Notes: generated from the letters alone by a model not told the origin. Numbered from the stretch's first letter, positions 17,107 through 25,775 are shown. The stretch: DNA of 64,000 nt from Cyanobacteria bacterium TGS_CYA1 (GCA_026129135.1 JAHCIQ010000002.1:186001-250000), one strand, 5' to 3'. Numbers and translations are program-made.

Positions 17107-18006
17107 TTAAAACGGATTATCGAGCCAGTATCTATAGAGCGGAAATCCAGACACACTGGTTTGATTGGTATTTTGCAACCACCCGCGGGGCGCGCGTCTG
17201 TCTTGACTTGTAAAAACGTAATTGCCTGGAGCTGCAGGAAGAGGCTCTACAAGCACGAAACAGGGATTAGGCACAAAACCATGCCAGTATTTAGTGACAG
17301 AATTTGCTAGTTGTACCATTTGTGGTCTGTTTGGCATTCCACGCTTATCCCAAAAGAATAAATTGGAGTTGTGATATGGTGCAAGCATGGTGTCATTGGT
17401 GTAGGCATTTGGCGGGATCCAGTTAGGACGCTCGACTCTCAAATTGAATTGATTGGCATTGCCTTGCAGCATATTTTGATTTTGTGGATTCAAAGATTGC
17501 CCGAACTGCTGATAGCCTTGCAACGGTTGTCTTTGTTGCATAGGCTGTTGTACGAGCGGGGCTAGCTGCCCTTGCATGCGTTGCATCTGATTTTGAAAAG
17601 ACATCACCTGTCCGTTCATGTAATTTGGTGGTGGCATCATATTGTTTGGTGGCGGATTTCTATAAACAGGCGGTGGCATCAATGTGGTGCTCGACTCTAC
17701 TCCGCCTTGAAGCAGGTTGTGTTGTTGTGGTAATTGTTGACCAGACTGTGGTGGCACATAACTATCGTTCAACTGTGGTGGCGGAAAAAATACTCGTTCT
17801 TGCGAGTTATTTATTTCTGGTGCCACGGGTATTTCATCTGATTTTTCTTCTGGTGGATTTGAATTATCGATTTGTGGTGTTTGTACGCCTTCGAGTTTTG
17901 CCATGTCTGTTCTGGGCGCAGCAAAAACAAGAATGCTTGAAGAGTAGAGAGCGCACAAAATCAAAGCGAAGCACAAGGCTTTCTTGATTAAAATGTGCTG
18001 TTTCAT
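17107..18006 (-). CDS. Secreted Pro/Gln-rich protein
   Basis: This 299-residue protein has a signal peptide (about 1-30, ending LVFAAP). Residues 40-190 are disordered and rich in Pro, Gln, Asn and Met (PPPNNMMPPPNYMNG; QQPMQQRQPLQGYQ). The last 110 residues look folded, with conserved-looking aromatic positions (ERPNWIPPNAY; RAPRGWLQNTNQ). No domain recognised. It lies 29 bases downstream of the SUKH start on the same strand but is transcribed separately or first. Probably a surface or envelope protein. Confidence 0.68.
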   Translation of the reverse strand: MKQHILIKKALCFALILCALYSSSILVFAAPRTDMAKLEGVQTPQIDNSNPPEEKSDEIPVAPEINNSQERVFFPPPQLNDSYVPPQSGQQLPQQHNLLQGGVESSTTLMPPPVYRNPPPNNMMPPPNYMNGQVMSFQNQMQRMQGQLAPLVQQPMQQRQPLQGYQQFGQSLNPQNQNMLQGNANQFNLRVERPNWIPPNAYTNDTMLAPYHNSNLFFWDKRGMPNRPQMVQLANSVTKYWHGFVPNPCFVLVEPLPAAPGNYVFTSQDRRAPRGWLQNTNQTSVSGFPLYRYWLDNPF

Positions 18007-18108
18007 AGCAAAACGCCCAGCCTGGTTAACACACGCCTTTAATATTCCCTTTTTGGCACCTTTTTATTATGATTTTGCTTCACTCTATTTGTCGTGAGGA
18101 AATCAAGA

Positions 18109-18318
18109 ATGGGCAAGTTGATCGATGTAGTTGACCTCAAAGAAGGCAAGTTTTTCAAACAGCCGACTTTTGTCGTTCAAGCAGTCGTGCCAGTGGATGA
18201 TGTGTCGCTCACTATCATTGAGCACGCCAGATTCAATTACACCTTTTCGAGCCTGACACCGATTAACAGTGGACCTCACGGTGGTCGTATATTGATGCTT
18301 TTCCAATACACTGGTTAA
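18109..18318 (+). CDS. Small conserved-looking protein, unknown function
   Basis: A 69-residue soluble protein (MGKLIDVVDLKEGKFFKQ start) with alternating beta pattern and a Gly/His turn, SGPHGGRILMLFQYTG, near the C-terminus. TGAGGA lies seven bases upstream of the ATG at 18109, so this start is preferred to the in-frame GTG at 18094 that overlaps the ribosome site. No family recognised. It stands alone between a divergent secreted-protein gene and another secreted-protein gene. Confidence 0.6.
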   Translation: MGKLIDVVDLKEGKFFKQPTFVVQAVVPVDDVSLTIIEHARFNYTFSSLTPINSGPHGGRILMLFQYTG

Positions 18319-18437
18319 GTTAACCCATCACAAAATTTCATCATTAATCTCATGCTCGTCACTGCTTGATAACGCCTTTGCTATCGAACTAGTAAACGGG
18401 TGCTGACGCACCAGAGAGCACTACTAATAAGGATAAA

Positions 18438-19121
18438 ATGATGAAATCTGTTAAGAAAGTCCTGGGAATCTCATTAGTGATGGCTTCTGCCGTTGCTGGA
18501 AGCCTTTCGCTCGCAGCGCAAGCTGATGAAATCGTCTCTGTACCGTTCACACTTTCAAGCGACCTGGTCCGATTGGCTGGAGACACGACCTACGTCACAG
18601 TCAACGCCGCAGGCGACATTATTGACACAAGTGGCAAAGTCGTTGGTGTCGTGTCAGGTCTAGATTCTGCTGGAAAAGTGGTTATACGTAAAGAAGTTCC
18701 AAGCTCTGTAATTGTCGTCAAACAGGACACAAATACAGTTTATAGCGCTTCTTTGTACAACAGAATGGCTGCAATCGACGAGATGCTCAACTCCGAGCTT
18801 GCACTCAATCACGTAAGCAAAGACTCTTACGATTCGCTCAAAGCTGAAGTTGCCAGTCTGCGCGCAGACCTTTCAGCTAAAATCGCTTCGGACAACTTCC
18901 TCTCTTTCGACGAAGCTACCGAAGTCGGAGCAAAATTGGATAGTCTCGCTGCTAAGACCAAAGTTGCTATTTCGGGTGTAGACGCCAATCTGGTCGTCTT
19001 TCGTCCAATGGTATATAGCGATGGACCTTCGCGTCGAATCGCCATCTACACAAGAAAAACCGTTTCGAATGATGGTGGCTCCACTGTCACCACCACAACC
19101 GAAACTAAAGAAGTGCAGTAA
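18438..19121 (+). CDS. Secreted protein with helical-hairpin module
   Basis: The 227-residue protein has a signal peptide (about 1-30, ending SLAAQADE). Residues 30-95 are beta-rich. Residues 105-180 form a helical module (RMAAIDEMLNSELALNH to NFLSFDEATEVGAKLDSLAA) very like the repeat unit of the 23280-24302 protein, including a D-x-LS-x-DE signature. A Thr-rich C-terminal tail follows. AAGGAT precedes two consecutive ATG codons. A strong terminator lies 43 bases after the stop, so it is monocistronic. Function unknown. Confidence 0.7.
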   Translation: MMKSVKKVLGISLVMASAVAGSLSLAAQADEIVSVPFTLSSDLVRLAGDTTYVTVNAAGDIIDTSGKVVGVVSGLDSAGKVVIRKEVPSSVIVVKQDTNTVYSASLYNRMAAIDEMLNSELALNHVSKDSYDSLKAEVASLRADLSAKIASDNFLSFDEATEVGAKLDSLAAKTKVAISGVDANLVVFRPMVYSDGPSRRIAIYTRKTVSNDGGSTVTTTTETKEVQ

Positions 19122-19163
19122 CACTTGGTTAAGCTAGTTAACTGAAGTTACGTACGAAAACAA

Positions 19164-19207
19164 GCAGGCATGGGAAAAATCAGCCATTTTCCATGCCTGT
19201 TTTTTTG
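19164..19207 (+). terminator. Rho-independent terminator after 18438-19121
   Basis: CAGGCATGG and CCATGCCTG arms, extended by AAAAT/ATTTT across a two-base bulge, are followed by seven T. It cleanly separates the upstream secreted-protein gene from the coiled-coil gene. Confidence 0.88.
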
Positions 19208-19269
19208 TGGCACCGCACAAAAAACACGGTGCTACGACTTTATATGGAAACTGGTTGGAGACTCAATTG

Positions 19270-20001
19270 ATGAGACGTACCAATATTACTTTGTTAGTCT
19301 TGATTCTGATTTCACTTACCTTGACGTCGAGCGCATTTGGTAAGGAGGTTAGTGAAACAGATAAAGAAATGATCAAAGGTCTCAATCAGATAAATGGTGT
19401 GCATGTTGGCTGGCTATTCAAGCCAGTCACCGACAGGCAGGAAAAAGCGGCAGAATTGCAAAAACAAATTATCCGACTGGAAGGTCCAATTGCTGGTTTG
19501 CAAAAACCAATGGTCGGACTGCGCAAAGATATGGTCAATGTGCACGACAACATGGGATTGCTCGACAAAAATATGGACAAAGTCGGAAGCAAAATGGATC
19601 GTGTAACTAGCAAAATGGATCGTGTAGAAACACGTTTACACCATATGGAAAAACAGCTCGATCGTATGTATGGTCCTATTAATCAATTGAACGAACCTGT
19701 TAGCAGACTTGAAAAGCCAGTTGCTGGGGTCGGTAATCAGCTCGATAAACTGAAGAAGGATTTGAGCGAATTGAAACAAGTCGTTCATATAACATCGACA
19801 TTGATTCTTTGTGCAATTGTTGGTGTTGGTTTATTCGTCGCAATTGGTATTCCAATTGGTGGCGTAATTGCATGGCGATACAGAAATAAGATTCTGAACA
19901 AAGTCGATCAGTTAACACCAGGTCACGATCTCCCTAACAATTCAAACCCTGAAAATTCACACCCTCATACTCCAGTGGGACCTGTGATTTCGACCAGATA
20001 G
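19270..20001 (+). CDS. Exported coiled-coil protein with C-terminal membrane anchor
   Basis: From ATG 19270 (GGAG nine bases upstream) the protein has 243 residues; the in-frame GTG at 19207 is unlikely because it lies at the terminator end. A signal peptide (1-26, ending TSSAFGK) is followed by a long heptad coiled coil at about 55-165 (LQKPMVGLRKDM, KMDRVTSKMDRVETRL), then a hydrophobic segment near 175-200 (LILCAIVGVGLFVAIGIPIG) and a short basic tail. The coiled coil thus projects into the periplasm. A 21-base coding repeat encodes SKMDRVT units. Function unknown. Confidence 0.7.
   Translation: MRRTNITLLVLILISLTLTSSAFGKEVSETDKEMIKGLNQINGVHVGWLFKPVTDRQEKAAELQKQIIRLEGPIAGLQKPMVGLRKDMVNVHDNMGLLDKNMDKVGSKMDRVTSKMDRVETRLHHMEKQLDRMYGPINQLNEPVSRLEKPVAGVGNQLDKLKKDLSELKQVVHITSTLILCAIVGVGLFVAIGIPIGGVIAWRYRNKILNKVDQLTPGHDLPNNSNPENSHPHTPVGPVISTR
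19588..19626. repeat. 21-base tandem coding repeat in coiled coil
   Basis: Two perfect 18-base copies (AGCAAAATGGATCGTGTA at 19588 and 19609) with 21-base period encode two heptads of the coiled-coil protein, consistent with growth by heptad duplication. Confidence 0.8.
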
Positions 20002-20026
20002 TCGAAACTGAATCGAAGACCAAAGC

Positions 20027-20056
20027 AAAAGGACCGATCAGAAGATCGGTCCTTTT
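20027..20056 (+). terminator. Bidirectional terminator between convergent genes
   Basis: A perfect 13-bp stem (20027-20039 and 20044-20056, loop AGAA) with T-rich ends on both strands lies between the coiled-coil gene (+) and the GlsB-like gene (-), so it can end both transcripts. Confidence 0.9.
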
Positions 20057-20079
20057 ATTCTTGCCTGATTTGAAAAAAT

Positions 20080-20346
20080 CTAAGGAGCCGCTTTTGTAGT
20101 CAATCTGCCGAACAATGACAGACAGAATATCAAAAGGGCGGATCCTAAGATAGCTGGCAGAAGCGAAACGCCTGCCAAATCGGGTCCAAGTGAGCCCATC
20201 ATCATGCCACCCAACCAGGCTCCGATAATCCCGAAAATGACTGCGGTAAGCAATCCACCGGGCATGCTACCAGGAGCGAAGTAGTCGGCTATCTTGGCAC
20301 AAATGGCTGCAACTAAACAGTAAAGTAAAAAATGTAAGATAGTCAT
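20080..20346 (-). CDS. GlsB/YeaQ/YmgE-family small membrane protein
   Basis: An 88-residue, Gly-rich protein with three membrane helices (YCLVAAICAKIADYF; LLTAVIFGIIGAWLGGMMMG; LLPAILGSALLIFCLSLFG), matching the so-called transglycosylase-associated family, often stress-induced and of unclear function. GGGGAGAACGTT precedes the ATG at 20346; the in-frame ATG at 20376 has no ribosome site. Convergent with the coiled-coil gene. Confidence 0.85.
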   Translation of the reverse strand: MTILHFLLYCLVAAICAKIADYFAPGSMPGGLLTAVIFGIIGAWLGGMMMGSLGPDLAGVSLLPAILGSALLIFCLSLFGRLTTKAAP

Positions 20347-20450
20347 AACGTTCTCCCCGTTTAAGTTTTCTTCCATTTTTTGGATAGCACAACGTCAATT
20401 TTTGGATGCAGCACTAAGTCCTAGCCCCACCAGGGCGCTGGCCCAGAGAT

Positions 20451-20483
20451 TTTTAGCATGACAGAAGAGTGTTAATGCTAAAA
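20451..20483. repeat. Perfect 9-bp inverted repeat in front of zinc-ribbon gene
   Basis: TTTTAGCAT and ATGCTAAAA are separated by 15 bases. It lies between the divergent GlsB-like and zinc-ribbon genes and could be an operator or an mRNA hairpin; no U-run supports termination on the plus strand. Confidence 0.45.
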
Positions 20484-20534
20484 GGCTCCTATAGCCTTGA
20501 TTCCAAAAAGGTAAGGCTTAATGAGGAGGGGTTT

Positions 20535-20753
20535 ATGGCTTCGGTTAATAAAAGAAAAGTGACTCTGGCCGACTTTAAAATCTACGAATGCACCAAGTGC
20601 AAATGCAGATTTCAAATGAATGAAGGCGATGACAAGAAAAAGATTTGTCCGTCTTGCGGAAATATCGATGGTGCCTTACTGCCTGCCATCTATACCAAAA
20701 ATGACAAACAGCTTGAAAGCCTTTATACGCCAGACGATTTTCATGGCGGCTAA
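20535..20753 (+). CDS. Small zinc-ribbon protein
   Basis: A 72-residue protein with two Cys pairs, CTKCKCRF and CPSCG, spaced as in rubredoxin-like or FmdB-like zinc ribbons. It is basic at the N-terminus (VNKRKVTL) and acidic at the C-terminus. GAGGAGGGG precedes the ATG at 20535, which decides the start. The leader contains two copies of AAGGCT that can pair with the same AGCCTT, the second next to the ribosome site. It ends 69 bases before the histidine kinase gene. Role unknown; nucleic-acid or protein binding is likely for such folds. Confidence 0.72.
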   Translation: MASVNKRKVTLADFKIYECTKCKCRFQMNEGDDKKKICPSCGNIDGALLPAIYTKNDKQLESLYTPDDFHGG

Positions 20754-20822
20754 ATGGGCTCTGTCTATTCGTCTAATTTGTGCTTGTGATAAGATCGATT
20801 CGAGCTTACTAAGAGCACATAA

Positions 20823-22322
20823 ATGCGCGTTTTAATCGTAGAAGACAGTCCAACCTTTCTAGATTTGCTTTGTACCAATATGGTCGAGCGTGGACTCGAG
20901 GTGGACCCGATTGCCAATCTTTCTATGGCAACCGAAATCTTGCAAGTCAAAGAATTTGACGCGATTTTACTCGACATGCATTTGTCAGATTCGCAAGGAT
21001 TGGCTACCTATTTTTCGGTGAGAGCACTTGTGGGTGATCAACCAATTATTATTTTAACCAGTATAAGCGAACAGGATCAGGCTCTTGCGGCACTCGACAA
21101 TGGGGCGCAAGGTTATCTCATAAAAGGTGTCGCTAGTTACGACGCCATCTATAAGCGCTTACAGAGTGCTTGCGAAAAACACGCGCTTGGAAAAGCATTG
21201 CGTCGCAGTGAAAAGCGTCTGCGCATCATTCTGGAAAATTCGTATGATGCTTTTATTTCACTTGATACCAAATGGCGTATCACTGATTGGAACAATCAGG
21301 CGGAAACGACATTTGGTTTTAAGAAAAAAGATGTTCTAGGCAAAGGGCTTTCAACCATAGTTCCAAAGCATTTTAGACGACATTTTTCGATGATTATCGA
21401 GCGACAATTCGAAGAACAAATTAAGAATCTGGAGCGCGCGACCCACGAACTAATTGGAGTGCATAAAGACGGACACCAGTTTCCAATCGAAATTGGCATA
21501 TTCAAAATTCGTGAAGACGACAATTACATGTACTGTGCATTCGTGCGCGATATTACCGAGCGAAAAAGAATAAGTGAAACTCTCGAGCGACTGGTGTCAG
21601 AGCGCACGGATCAGCTGGAACAAAGTAACGAAGAATTGAGACAATTCGCCAAAATAGCATCTCACGACTTGCAAGAGCCACTGCGTGCGGTGCAAGGATT
21701 TGCCAACTTGTTGAATGAGAATGCTCGCGACAAGCTGGATAAAGATTCACAAGAATTCGTCGATTATATTCTGGACGGCACTCAAAGGATGCAAACGCTT
21801 ATTCAAGCCGTTTTGACTCATTCGAATATTTCAAGTGAAGAATCCAATAATCAGGCGACTAACTGTAATCTCGTCGTCCAGGATGTCCTTGCCAACGTGC
21901 GCATGTCTATTCAAGAAAGTGGTGCTTCTTTGGAAATTGACGAACTTCCAGAAGTGGCTGTCGAATATTCACAGGCAGTGCAGTTATTTCAAAACTTAAT
22001 CAGTAATGCACTTAAATACAGAAGTGAAGAAAGAAATCCGCATATCGTTATCACAAGCGACAGAAGTGGAGATATGTGGTTGTTTTCGGTAAGAGACAAT
22101 GGTATCGGATTTGATTCTAAATATTCGGATCGAATTTTTGATATGTTCGCGCGTTTGCACGGAAAAACTCAATATTCTGGAACTGGAATGGGTCTTGCTA
22201 TTTGCAAACGGATAGTGACTTCTCATGGTGGCACTATTTCAGTCGAATCGAATCCAGGAGAGGGCTCAATCTTTCTTTTTACATTACCGGCTGTAAAAGA
22301 CACCGAGATAAATGGGCACTAA
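20823..22322 (+). CDS. Hybrid sensor: REC-PAS-histidine kinase
   Basis: Domains in order: a receiver (1-120; acidic pocket E7/D8, phospho-acceptor D51 in LLDMHL, Lys in YLIKG), a PAS domain with PAC (about 130-250, ending FVRDITERKR), a coiled linker, and a HisKA/HATPase core: H-box ASHDLQEPLR (His near 280), N-box FQNLISNALKYRSE, G1 RDNGIGFD, F-box IFDMFARLH and G2 GTGMGLAICKR. The H-box and F-box match phytochrome-like kinases common in cyanobacteria. There is no membrane segment, so it senses inside the cell. The receiver at the front means it is itself controlled by phosphorylation. The LRV response regulator follows after 68 bases. Confidence 0.95.
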   Translation: MRVLIVEDSPTFLDLLCTNMVERGLEVDPIANLSMATEILQVKEFDAILLDMHLSDSQGLATYFSVRALVGDQPIIILTSISEQDQALAALDNGAQGYLIKGVASYDAIYKRLQSACEKHALGKALRRSEKRLRIILENSYDAFISLDTKWRITDWNNQAETTFGFKKKDVLGKGLSTIVPKHFRRHFSMIIERQFEEQIKNLERATHELIGVHKDGHQFPIEIGIFKIREDDNYMYCAFVRDITERKRISETLERLVSERTDQLEQSNEELRQFAKIASHDLQEPLRAVQGFANLLNENARDKLDKDSQEFVDYILDGTQRMQTLIQAVLTHSNISSEESNNQATNCNLVVQDVLANVRMSIQESGASLEIDELPEVAVEYSQAVQLFQNLISNALKYRSEERNPHIVITSDRSGDMWLFSVRDNGIGFDSKYSDRIFDMFARLHGKTQYSGTGMGLAICKRIVTSHGGTISVESNPGEGSIFLFTLPAVKDTEINGH

Positions 22323-22390
22323 TTTCTAAAATTGATGTCAAGTTTGAGATAATTACTAAAAGCTAGTTCGGGATGTAAGTAGGTGAAGAA

Positions 22391-23197
22391 ATGACCGATT
22401 TAATCAATATTTTGCTGGTTGAAGACACGCCATCAGATATCCGTTTGACTCAAGAGGCGCTCAAGCGCTCTGGGCTCGAGTACGAGCTTGCCGTGACCAA
22501 TGACGGCGAAGAAGCAATGGATTATTTGGGCAAATCTAAGACTGGTGCCAACAAAAGACCAGACATTATTTTGCTCGACTTGAACATGCCAAAGAAAAAC
22601 GGGCATGAAGTTTTGCAAGAAATTCAAGCTGATAGTGAAATAAGCACTATTCCAGTGATTTTACTTACAGTTTCAAAACGCGATGAAGATGTTATGGAAG
22701 CACTCAAGCTCAAAATGAACTATTACATCGCAAAACCAGTGTCGGCACAGAATCTGACTTCAATCGTCAAATCTATTTATGAATTGAAAGAAGGTAAAAC
22801 ACAAACCTCGCAAGCCGACGCGGACGTTCACGTACGCGTGGTTCTGGCTGGAAATCCGCACACCACTGCGTCGGTTCTTACAAGACTGGCTGAGGATGAA
22901 AATCCGCGTGTTCGCCGTAGATTGGCCGAAAATCCAAATTGCCCACCAAGTACTATGCTCAAATTAGCTGGTGATGCGCATCCAGATGTAAGGCTTGGTC
23001 TTAGCGAGAACGAAAATGTTCCCGAAGACATACTGGCTAAGTTGGCTAAAGATCCAAGCGACGATGTTCGACTTGGACTTTCTGAAAACCGCAAATTGTC
23101 TTTGAAGATATTGAAAGACCTGGCTGAAGACGAAAATATTTTCGTTTCGACCAAAGCGAATGAGACCATATCTGCGCTTGCAACAAGCAAAGATTAA
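22391..23197 (+). CDS. Response regulator fused to LRV-type helical repeats
   Basis: Residues 1-130 form a receiver of the Rcp1 type: E11/D12, phospho-acceptor D63 in LLDLNMP, and Lys in YYIAKPV. Residues 140-265 hold about five 24-residue helical repeats with the pattern RL-AENPN-PP-ML-LAGD--PDVR-GLSEN, which resembles the leucine-rich variant (LRV) or HEAT-like repeats. There is no DNA-binding or enzymatic output, so the output is presumably protein binding. It is very likely the partner of the hybrid kinase just upstream. A strong terminator follows the stop by 28 bases. Confidence 0.88.
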   Translation: MTDLINILLVEDTPSDIRLTQEALKRSGLEYELAVTNDGEEAMDYLGKSKTGANKRPDIILLDLNMPKKNGHEVLQEIQADSEISTIPVILLTVSKRDEDVMEALKLKMNYYIAKPVSAQNLTSIVKSIYELKEGKTQTSQADADVHVRVVLAGNPHTTASVLTRLAEDENPRVRRRLAENPNCPPSTMLKLAGDAHPDVRLGLSENENVPEDILAKLAKDPSDDVRLGLSENRKLSLKILKDLAEDENIFVSTKANETISALATSKD

Positions 23198-23225
23198 ATC
23201 AATTAGTTCAGCCATAATCAAAAGA

Positions 23226-23256
23226 AGAGGACTGACCAACTGGTCAGTCCTCTTTA
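23226..23256 (+). terminator. Strong terminator after two-component pair
   Basis: A perfect 13-bp stem (23226-23238 and 23243-23255, loop AACT) followed by TTTAGTTT. It also lies just downstream of the convergent 23280-24302 gene and may act in both directions. Confidence 0.88.
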
Positions 23257-23279
23257 GTTTCTATCTGAGTTTCTACAGA

Positions 23280-24302
23280 CTATCTAACTTGTCTGTCGTA
23301 CAACTCTTTGTTGATTTTTCTCGAGAGCTGGTCGAGCTCGTTCAAGATACGTCTTTGCTCATCCCATGACAAGCGTCCACCCGAAGCTGAAAGCTGAGCA
23401 TTCAAGCTGTTGATTTTGGCTTCGTCAGCAAGCAAACGGTCGGCTTCTGATCTGGTCAATTGACCAGATGAGATACCAGCATTGATGCGTTGGGCAAGCA
23501 ATGTTTGTTGGGTGTTAATCTGAGCATGAGCGTTTCCTCTGCCTCTACCTCTTCGACCATTCCAGCCGCCGCCCCAGCTTGGACGGTTGGTTGCATCTGT
23601 GACTGCTGTTTTGAGCGAGACTAATCTGTTTGCCAGTTGGTCTGTTTCGTCTGAAGACAAACGATTGTCGCGGAGTGCTGTAGATTCTTGAGTACTGATT
23701 GAATTCAATTCGTTTCTGAAATTGGTCGATTCGACCTGATTCAATTTGCCGCTATAAACGCCAGTCGAAATGAGCGAACCAACTTCAGCTTGCAAAGTGT
23801 CGATTCGAGCGCGACGCTCTGCTTGGTTGGCAGAATTTTTTCCATGACCATAACGTCTGAACCATTGACTGGTATCTGCAGTGGAACCACCGATTACTGA
23901 AGAATTTGTAGCTACATTTGTTAGATAAGTATTCAATTTACGCGATACAGCTTCGTACTGATCGATTAAATTCTGGGTTTCGTATCTGGTCAAATTAGCG
24001 TCAGATGAAAAGCTCGAATCATCTATTGAAATCTTGTTCAAATCATTTCTGAGATCATTTGCTTCGTCTGTAGTGAGCTGACCAGATGCAATACCGGAAG
24101 TGATATCAGTTTCAAGCTGTGTTCTCTTGGCATTTAGGTTGGTGCGGATGAAATTCTGGCTGTAAGAACTAGTCGCTCCAGTATTTCCGCCGGTGAATGC
24201 GCGAACCAAAGAGTCGAAGTCAATGGCGAACGCGGGGCTGGGAGTTGTCATGGCAACGACTATGCCAGGAATCAAAAAACTCCACGATTTTTTGGTTTTC
24301 AT
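23280..24302 (-). CDS. Secreted protein with three helical repeat modules
   Basis: After a signal peptide (about 1-27, ending PAFAID) this 340-residue protein has three related helical modules of about 75 residues near 55-130, 165-240 and 260-335. Each contains a GIASGQLT-like or GVYSGKLN-like turn and a later NRLSSDE- or GRLSWDE-like turn, with the pattern of two helical hairpins. A Gly/Trp/Arg-rich linker (GGGWNGRRGRGRGN) precedes the third. Related single modules occur in the proteins at 18438-19121 and 11170-11646. No named family; probably a periplasmic or surface protein. Confidence 0.75.
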   Translation of the reverse strand: MKTKKSWSFLIPGIVVAMTTPSPAFAIDFDSLVRAFTGGNTGATSSYSQNFIRTNLNAKRTQLETDITSGIASGQLTTDEANDLRNDLNKISIDDSSFSSDANLTRYETQNLIDQYEAVSRKLNTYLTNVATNSSVIGGSTADTSQWFRRYGHGKNSANQAERRARIDTLQAEVGSLISTGVYSGKLNQVESTNFRNELNSISTQESTALRDNRLSSDETDQLANRLVSLKTAVTDATNRPSWGGGWNGRRGRGRGNAHAQINTQQTLLAQRINAGISSGQLTRSEADRLLADEAKINSLNAQLSASGGRLSWDEQRRILNELDQLSRKINKELYDRQVR

Positions 24303-24470
24303 CTTATATTCCTCTTTTATTAACTTGGACGCCTACGCCCTGGCGCTAAAATTGGGTTAACCGCTGTTGTGTTAGACACCGGTGGTCTGGTCTTTGTTCC
24401 TGACCGTGCCTAACGGCAAGTTATAGCGCAATTTATAGTGTAGTTACTTAGTTAAAAGATTAAATTAGCG

Positions 24471-25415
24471 GTGAGAGACCCTTTGATCATATGCAACCTC
24501 TTGGTTAGCGAGTTTGTAGTGCTCGTACTTCTTGTTGCATTTATAACTTTCACCTTTGTAAGTGCGCTTGTCATCAGCTTCCGTGGTGGATTCAAAAGGT
24601 CGAAAATAAGCTTTGTAGGTTGGTCGATCATTTTCACTTCACTAATTGGTCTTGGTTGTTTGTACTGGGGATTTTTTTTCGAGCCTTATGAATTAGAAGT
24701 GACAAACACTGTCATCCATAATGCAAAACTGGCTCATGGAAAGCATTTTCGTATCGTACATATTTCCGATACGCATTGTGACGAAATAGCTGGGCCCGAA
24801 ACCAGACTGCCGTCTTTGATACCACAATTGAAACCAGACATAATTGTCTTCACAGGCGATGCTATAAATACTTTTAAAGCGCTTAAACGATTCAGATCGG
24901 TTCTATCCGAACTGAGCAAAGTTGCTCCAGTTTATGTAGTAAAAGGCAATCACGATTCACGCTGTTATCCTGATGTGAATTTGTTTACGCGATCTGGAAG
25001 CAATGTGCAAGAATTGGAGAGCACTACCCAGAGTATCAAAATAAATGGAGTCGATGCCACTATAAGTGGTGTGCCAATAGATTCCGAAGCCAATATTCCG
25101 CACTTGATTTCGGTGCTGCCAAAAGAAACATACAACATCTTTTTGTTTCATTACCCAAGCATCGCAGACCAGCTAGCCAAAGCCGATGTCGACCTGTTCT
25201 TATGTGGACATACACACGGCGGACAGGTAAGACTGCCTTTTTATGGTGCAATTATCACCCGGTCACTGACAGGAAAAAGATTCGAATCTGGATACTATAA
25301 AGACGGCAAAATGGACATGAACGTTAATCGCGGAATCGGAATGGTAGGCGGAAGCGCACCGAAAATCCGGTTTATGTGTAAACCGGAAGTTTCGGTGCTT
25401 GATATTTGTGAATAA
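24471..25415 (+). CDS. Membrane-anchored metallophosphoesterase (YkuE/YaeI-like)
   Basis: Two hydrophobic segments occupy residues 1-70, followed by a calcineurin-like phosphoesterase domain with all metal motifs: ISDTHCDE, IVFTGDAI, VKGNHDSR, and GHTHGGQ. Relatives of this layout include YkuE and the lipid A-precursor hydrolase-like YaeI. Substrates range from UDP-diacylglucosamine to phospholipids. The start is GTG without a clear ribosome site. It converges on a small charged coiled-coil gene three bases away. Confidence 0.9.
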   Translation: MRDPLIICNLLVSEFVVLVLLVAFITFTFVSALVISFRGGFKRSKISFVGWSIIFTSLIGLGCLYWGFFFEPYELEVTNTVIHNAKLAHGKHFRIVHISDTHCDEIAGPETRLPSLIPQLKPDIIVFTGDAINTFKALKRFRSVLSELSKVAPVYVVKGNHDSRCYPDVNLFTRSGSNVQELESTTQSIKINGVDATISGVPIDSEANIPHLISVLPKETYNIFLFHYPSIADQLAKADVDLFLCGHTHGGQVRLPFYGAIITRSLTGKRFESGYYKDGKMDMNVNRGIGMVGGSAPKIRFMCKPEVSVLDICE

Positions 25416-25418
25416 GCT

Positions 25419-25775
25419 TTAGTTTTGTTTTTCAAACTTGCTTTTAGCTTCGCTGCAACCCGATTTCATTTCGCCTACAGCATGGCTCAAATCTTCCATG
25501 GCAGAATCCAAATGTGCTTTGAATTCTTTCCAGGCTTCCTGACTTTGCGATTTCAATTCGCTGAATTTACACGAAGCATCTTCGCGTTTTTTCTTCAACT
25601 CTTCGAATTTTTCAGCTGCTTTTTCTTTGAAATCTTCGGCTTTGCAAGCCATTTCATCGATTTTGCTGCCTAAATCTGCTAGTTTTTTTTCCATATTACC
25701 TTCATATTCTTTTCTATCTTCGATAGGCATAGGAAGGTTCAAATCGCCATTCTGGCTGTAATTACTTTCTTGCAT
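25419..25775 (-). CDS. Small charged coiled-coil protein
   Basis: A 118-residue soluble protein, rich in Lys and Glu, with a long predicted coiled coil from about residue 25 (EGNMEKKLADLGSKIDEM, EKAAEKFEELKKKRED) to the C-terminus. Three Cys are spread through the helix. No signal peptide or known domain. Composition resembles late-embryogenesis-abundant-like or apolipoprotein-like stress proteins, but that is only an analogy. Confidence 0.62.
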   Translation of the reverse strand: MQESNYSQNGDLNLPMPIEDRKEYEGNMEKKLADLGSKIDEMACKAEDFKEKAAEKFEELKKKREDASCKFSELKSQSQEAWKEFKAHLDSAMEDLSHAVGEMKSGCSEAKSKFEKQN

